Shown here one piece after another: positions 24,732 to 28,846 of a stretch of 28,846 nucleotides of DNA. How positions within the stretch are numbered: the stretch's first letter is position 1; every line of letters starts with the position of its first letter. The translations under genes and the position numbers were made by a program. Origin of the DNA: Clostridiales bacterium (GTDB taxonomy: Bacteria > Bacillota > Clostridia > Christensenellales > Aristaeellaceae); NCBI GenBank assembly GCA_004556545.1, contig SFGO01000053.1, positions 1 to 28,846 of the forward strand. The letters are read 5' to 3'. The notes beneath the pieces are model-generated. The model worked only from the letters and a program-made list of their open reading frames with translations, was not told where the DNA came from and searched no databases.

Positions 24732-26561
24732 ATGCCTCAAGCAAAGACACAGGCCGGAGGGAAGAAAGCCCGGCTGCTGTGGCATTTTCTCAGGGGCAGC
24801 AAGCGGTTTTATCTGGCCGCTGTGCTGTGCTCTGTGTGCATTACGTTTCTGGACATGCTGACGCCCCAGCTGATCCGCATTACCATTGACAACGTGTTGG
24901 GACAGCTTCCGCTGAACGTGCCCGCCGCGCTGGAACCGCTCTGGATGCGGCTGGGCGGCGTAGAGGCCCTGCGCACCCATCTCTGGTGGATCGCGCTGGC
25001 GGTGATCGCCATTGCACTGGTGATCGCCTTCTTCCGCTACGGCAACATGACGCTGACCACCAAGGCCTCCGAGACTTTCGTGCGCACCATGCGCAACGAT
25101 CTGTTCGCCCATATCCAGCGCCTGCCCTTCTCGTGGCACATGAAAAACCAGACCGGCGACATCATCCAGCGCTGCACCTCCGACGTGGATATGATCCGCA
25201 ACTTCGTTACCGAGCAGCTGGTGCAGCTCTTCCGGGTGGCGGTGCTACTGGTGCTGGGCCTCAGCTTCATGCTCCGCATGAACTGGCGGCTTTCCATGGT
25301 GGCGCTGGCCAGCATTCCCATCGTCGTTGGCTATTCCACCTACTTCCATCGCCGGATCTCCAAGCGCTTTACCGAGTGCGACGAAAGCGAGGGCGCGCTG
25401 TCCACCATTGCGCAGGAGAATCTGACCGGCGTGCGGGTGGTTCGCGCCTTTGGCCGGGAGCTGTATGAAAAAGAACGCTTCGACAGGGAAAACGAGCATA
25501 TGACCACTCTGTGGATCAAGCTCTGCGGTTCCCTGAGCCATTTCTGGTCCATCGGCGACTGCGTGAGCATGCTGCAGGTCATGATCATCATCGTGCTGGG
25601 CACCGTGATGTGCGTCCGGGGCGATATGACCTCCGGTGAACTGGTTTCTTTCATTTCCTACAATTCCATGCTGATCTGGCCCGTGCGTTCGCTGGGCCGC
25701 ACCATTTCCGAAATGAGCAAGGCGGGCGTTTCCATCGACCGTATCCAGTACATCATGGATTCCCCCGAGGAGCACGACAAGCCCGACGCCTGCACACCGC
25801 CCATGAACCGGGACATCCGCTTCGAGCATGTGTCCTTCGGCTATGACGGCGAGCACAAGGTGTTGGAGGATGTAAACGCCACCATTCCTGCGGGAAGCAC
25901 CTTTGCCATCCTGGGCTCCACCGGCTCGGGCAAGTCCACGCTGATGCACCTGCTGAACCGCCTGTACGATCTGCCGCCGGAAAACGGTCGCATCACCATC
26001 GGCGGCGTGGACATTGCCGATATGAAGGCGGACTGGGTGCGTGAAAACGTGGGCATGGTGCTGCAGGAGCCGTTTCTGTTCTCCCGGACCATCGGCGAGA
26101 ACATCGGCATTGCCAGCCGGGAACTGAGCCTGACGGAAATGCGGGAAGCGGCCCATATCGCCTGCATCGACGAAACCATCGACAGCCTGACCAAAGGCTA
26201 CGACACCATCGTGGGCGAGCGGGGCGTGACCCTGTCCGGCGGTCAGAAGCAGCGGGCGGCCATTGCCCGTACCCTGACCCGCCAAACGCCCATTCTGGTC
26301 TTTGACGATTCCCTGTCCGCCGTGGACGCGCAGACCGATGTGCTGATCCGTACCCGCCTCCGGGAGCGGATGAAGGACAGCACTGTGATCCTGATCTCCC
26401 ATCGCATCACTACGCTGATGGAAGCCGATCAGATCATGGTGATGGACAAGGGACGTGTGACGCAGCTTGGCAGCCATGAAGAACTGATGAAGCAGGAGGG
26501 CGGCATGTACCGCCGCATTTACGACCTGCAAATGTCTTTGAAAGAGGAGGAAGACGCGTGA
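24732..26561 (+). CDS. Heterodimeric ABC exporter, subunit with degenerate ATP site
   Basis: 609-aa half-transporter with an N-terminal six-helix type I exporter domain (about 20-330) and a C-terminal ATPase. Walker A GSTGSGKST (395-403), signature LSGGQKQR (501-508) and H-loop ISHRITTL are present. Walker B reads VFDDSLSAVD, with Asp526 where the catalytic Glu should be. This is the hallmark of the BmrC/LmrC/TM287-type partner, whose own site is inactive. Substrates of this family include drugs, lipids and peptides; none can be assigned here. The stop overlaps the GTG start of the next gene by 4 bp. Confidence 0.93.
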   Translation: MPQAKTQAGGKKARLLWHFLRGSKRFYLAAVLCSVCITFLDMLTPQLIRITIDNVLGQLPLNVPAALEPLWMRLGGVEALRTHLWWIALAVIAIALVIAFFRYGNMTLTTKASETFVRTMRNDLFAHIQRLPFSWHMKNQTGDIIQRCTSDVDMIRNFVTEQLVQLFRVAVLLVLGLSFMLRMNWRLSMVALASIPIVVGYSTYFHRRISKRFTECDESEGALSTIAQENLTGVRVVRAFGRELYEKERFDRENEHMTTLWIKLCGSLSHFWSIGDCVSMLQVMIIIVLGTVMCVRGDMTSGELVSFISYNSMLIWPVRSLGRTISEMSKAGVSIDRIQYIMDSPEEHDKPDACTPPMNRDIRFEHVSFGYDGEHKVLEDVNATIPAGSTFAILGSTGSGKSTLMHLLNRLYDLPPENGRITIGGVDIADMKADWVRENVGMVLQEPFLFSRTIGENIGIASRELSLTEMREAAHIACIDETIDSLTKGYDTIVGERGVTLSGGQKQRAAIARTLTRQTPILVFDDSLSAVDAQTDVLIRTRLRERMKDSTVILISHRITTLMEADQIMVMDKGRVTQLGSHEELMKQEGGMYRRIYDLQMSLKEEEDA

Positions 26562-28381
26562 GCAAACAGGAACAACTGAGCAGCGTGCATCTTCCCTGGT
26601 TTGGAATTCCCCGCATCGTGCGGTATTTCAGGCCGTACCGCAGCATGATCGCGGTTATGTTTGCCTGTGTGCTGATGAACGGACTGATGGACATCATTCT
26701 GCCTCTGTTTCAGCAGTATGCCATCGATGTGTTCGTGTTGGGAAGCACCACCCGGGGTATCGTACCCTTCACCGTCCTCTATGCGGCGCTGATCGTTGCG
26801 GAAGCGCTGATGATCCGGGCGGGCATCTACCGGGCCTGCAAGCTGGAAATGGACATCGGCCGCGATATGAAGCGGGATGCGTTTCAGCACCTGCAAACCC
26901 TTTCCTTTTCCTATTTTAATACCAACAGCGTCGGCTACATCCACGCCCGGGTCATGAGCGATACGGGCCGTATCGGCTCTACCCTGTGCTGGGGCATGTT
27001 CGACGGCGTCTGGAACGTGACCTATGTTATCGGCTGCGTGATCTCCATGTTCTGCCTGAACGCCCAGCTGGCGCTGTGGGTAGTCATTATCGTGCCCTTT
27101 GTGGCGCTGGTTTCGGCCTTCTTTCAGCGGAAGCTGGTCATCGGCAACCGCCGCATCCGGGAGGCCAATTCCAAGATCACCGGCGGCTTCAACGAGGGCA
27201 TCACCGGGGCCAAGACCACCAAAACGCTGGTGGTGGAGCAGCGCATGGACGAGGATTTCCACAAGCTGACGGACGAAATGCGCTCGGTTTCCGTGCGCAC
27301 GGCCCGCTACCGGGCGCTGTTCGTCTCGCTGGTGATCTTTGCTTCGGCCATTGCGCTGGCCATGGTACTCTGGAAAGGCGGAGACATCGCCCAAAACGCG
27401 CCGCTCATCATGCAGATTGGCACGCTGAGCGTATTCATGACCTACGCCACAGGCCTGATGGAGCCGGTGCAGTGGCTGGCCCGGGTCATTTCCGATCTGA
27501 TCGCCGTACAGGTGAACATTGAGCGCGTCACCAACCTGCTGGCGACGGAATCCGATGTGAAGGACACGCCGGAAGTCATCGAAAAGTACGGCGACTGCTT
27601 TCATCCCAAGAAGGAAAACTGGGAGCCGCTGGTGGGACGCGTCACCTTTGACAACGTGACCTTCTGCTATCCCGACGGCGACGTGAACGTGCTGGAGCAT
27701 TTCAATCTGGAGGTTCCTGCAGGCTTCAATGTGGCCATCGTGGGCGAGACGGGCGCGGGCAAGTCCACCATTGTAAATCTGGTCTGCCGCTTCTTTGAGC
27801 CTACGTCCGGGCGCATCCTGATCGACGGCGTGGACGCGCGGGAGCGCAGCCAGCTCTGGCTGCACCAGAACATCGGCTACGTGCTGCAAACACCCCATCT
27901 GTTTTCCGGCACGGTTCTGGAGAACCTGCGCTACGGCAAGCCGGATGCGACCATGGAAGAGATTGAGAAGGCGGTAAAGACCGTCTGCGCCGACCGGGTA
28001 ATCGAAAAACTGGAAAAAGGCTACGACACCGATGTGGGCGAGGGCGGCGATTTGCTGTCCACCGGCGAAAAGCAGTTGATTTCCTTTGCCAGGGCCATTC
28101 TCAGCGACCCGCGCATCGCCATTCTGGACGAGGCTACGTCCTCTATTGACACGCTGACCGAACGCTGGATTCAGGAAGCCATCGACAAGCTGATGGAGGG
28201 CCGCACGTCCTTCGTCATTGCTCACCGGCTTTCCACCATCCGCAAGGCGGACGTGATCCTGGTGGTGGACGACGGCAAGATCGTCGAACGGGGCAGCCAC
28301 GCCGAGCTGATGAAAAAGCACGGCTTCTACTACAACCTCTACACCCGCCAATTCGAAAAAGAATCCCTCCAGCAGGGCTAA
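26558..28381 (+). CDS. Heterodimeric ABC exporter, subunit with catalytic Glu
   Basis: 607-aa partner half-transporter. It starts at GTG 26558 inside the previous stop (GTGA), with AAAGAGGAGG upstream. Six membrane helices (about 25-325) precede an ATPase with Walker A GETGAGKST (396-404), Walker B AILDEATSSID (Asp524, catalytic Glu525) and H-loop IAHRLSTI. The signature is LSTGEKQL (500-507), altered from LSGGQ. This is the expected complement: the weak signature faces the partner's Asp526 site, leaving one active site per heterodimer (BmrD/TM288-like). The last codons and stop (cag ggc taa) lie within the first hairpin of repeat copy C. Confidence 0.93.
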   Translation: MSKQEQLSSVHLPWFGIPRIVRYFRPYRSMIAVMFACVLMNGLMDIILPLFQQYAIDVFVLGSTTRGIVPFTVLYAALIVAEALMIRAGIYRACKLEMDIGRDMKRDAFQHLQTLSFSYFNTNSVGYIHARVMSDTGRIGSTLCWGMFDGVWNVTYVIGCVISMFCLNAQLALWVVIIVPFVALVSAFFQRKLVIGNRRIREANSKITGGFNEGITGAKTTKTLVVEQRMDEDFHKLTDEMRSVSVRTARYRALFVSLVIFASAIALAMVLWKGGDIAQNAPLIMQIGTLSVFMTYATGLMEPVQWLARVISDLIAVQVNIERVTNLLATESDVKDTPEVIEKYGDCFHPKKENWEPLVGRVTFDNVTFCYPDGDVNVLEHFNLEVPAGFNVAIVGETGAGKSTIVNLVCRFFEPTSGRILIDGVDARERSQLWLHQNIGYVLQTPHLFSGTVLENLRYGKPDATMEEIEKAVKTVCADRVIEKLEKGYDTDVGEGGDLLSTGEKQLISFARAILSDPRIAILDEATSSIDTLTERWIQEAIDKLMEGRTSFVIAHRLSTIRKADVILVVDDGKIVERGSHAELMKKHGFYYNLYTRQFEKESLQQG

Positions 28382-28418
28382 AGCCCTGCACCCACCTCTG
28401 CGCGCCTTTGGCGCGCAG
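28372..28418. terminator. Hairpins at the exporter 3' end
   Basis: GCAGGGCT-AA-AGCCCTGC (28372-28389), which contains the TAA stop, and CTGCGCGCC-TTT-GGCGCGCAG (28398-28418). No T-tract is present. They match the ends of copies A and B. Confidence 0.6.
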
Positions 28419-28559
28419 GGCTGCTCGGGGGACATGCGGCTTGGCCGTGAAGCTACCGCCGCTCGGCAACGGGCCTCGCGGCTCGCAGTTCTGGTGCGGT
28501 TCCCTGCGGCTTGTATGGCATAGACCGCCATTCGGCGACAGGCCTCATGGCTCGCAATG

Positions 28560-28593
28560 AAGGCCAGCGTGATTTTGAAATCCCGCTGGCCTT
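28560..28593. terminator. Bidirectional terminator-like hairpin in copy C
   Basis: AAGGCCAGCG (28560-28569) pairs with CGCTGGCCTT (28584-28593), and inner GATTT pairs with AAATC; TT follows. It is the counterpart of 16872-16907 with a changed but still paired inner helix. Confidence 0.65.
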
Positions 28594-28846
28594 TTGCGTT
28601 GCAAAAATACCCAAGCCACACCAAAACATCCCACCCCGCAAGGGCTGCGTATGCCCACCGCCGACTGCGGGAAAAGAACATCAGCCCATTTATCCACGCT
28701 GCAAAGCCTTCCGGCCACATCGAAGCATCCCAACCCGCAAGGGATAAGCTTGCCCCACGCCAACTGCGGGGGAGCAGAGCGGCGATAGGCAGCGGAGGGA
28801 AAAAGCCTTGCCCTTTTTGAAAGAGGAAAAGAGTGAGCACGAGCGC

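Larger units (their letters stand above)
28372..28846 (-). repeat. Composite dispersed repeat, copy C (inverted, cut by window end)
   Basis: This is the reverse complement of the block order in copy B, with long near-identical stretches. On the minus strand it includes GCGAGCC modules near 28485 and 28556, the hairpin AAGGCCAGCG/CGCTGGCCTT (28560-28593) and two GGTTGGGATG-type modules near 28640 and 28735. It ends with the CCCTCCGCTGCCTATCGCC block and GTGCTCACTCTTTTCC at the window edge. No gene is supported inside it. Confidence 0.8.

Noticed and set aside
26519..28840. 773-codon open frame on the minus strand opposite the exporter, running through repeat copy C
   Set aside because: It is a shadow frame: low-complexity composition, and the opposite strand has intact Walker motifs.

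Overview
This GC-rich window carries 21 protein genes and a family of structured dispersed repeats. The organism is most likely a fermentative anaerobe of class Clostridia (Bacillota), possibly an uncultured gut Christensenellales-type lineage. That placement rests on strong AGGAGG ribosome sites, TTGACA/TATAAT promoters with 17-nt spacers, Gram-positive-style transporters without outer-membrane partners, a DacF-type carboxypeptidase and solute-binding proteins with MKK..LLAL leaders. It comes from gene style, not from a marker gene. No rRNA, tRNA, CRISPR array, transposase or phage gene was seen.

Left part (1-6878): repeat copy A, an M42 aminopeptidase, a two-part glycosyltransferase-like protein, the nucleoside-salvage pair deoB-punA with its own promoter, and dacF. 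The dacF ribosome site lies in the 3' arm of the upstream terminator. Its signal peptide is interrupted, in frame, by a 258-bp repeat-like insertion flanked by 15-bp direct repeats.

Centre (6899-16000): a CUT1-type sugar importer (binding protein and two permeases, no ATPase) runs into murQ. The convergent anmK has its own promoter. Together these suggest uptake and recycling of (anhydro-)N-acetylmuramic acid. A GNAT acetyltransferase and a trkA-trkH potassium uptake pair follow.

About 1.1 kb without genes (15951-17092) holds repeat copy B and additional hairpin modules. On the minus strand then lies an oppB-C-D-F-A peptide importer. Its OppA looks circularly permuted: the segment normally at the C-terminus lies directly after the signal peptide, and the protein stops where repeat copy B begins.

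Right part (22824-28846): divergent promoters separate opp from a polytopic membrane protein. A heterodimeric ABC exporter with one degenerate ATP site follows, and repeat copy C, inverted relative to A and B, closes the window.

The main candidates for something undescribed are the permuted OppA, the repeat insertion inside the dacF signal peptide, and the composite repeat family, which abuts or supplies stop codons.
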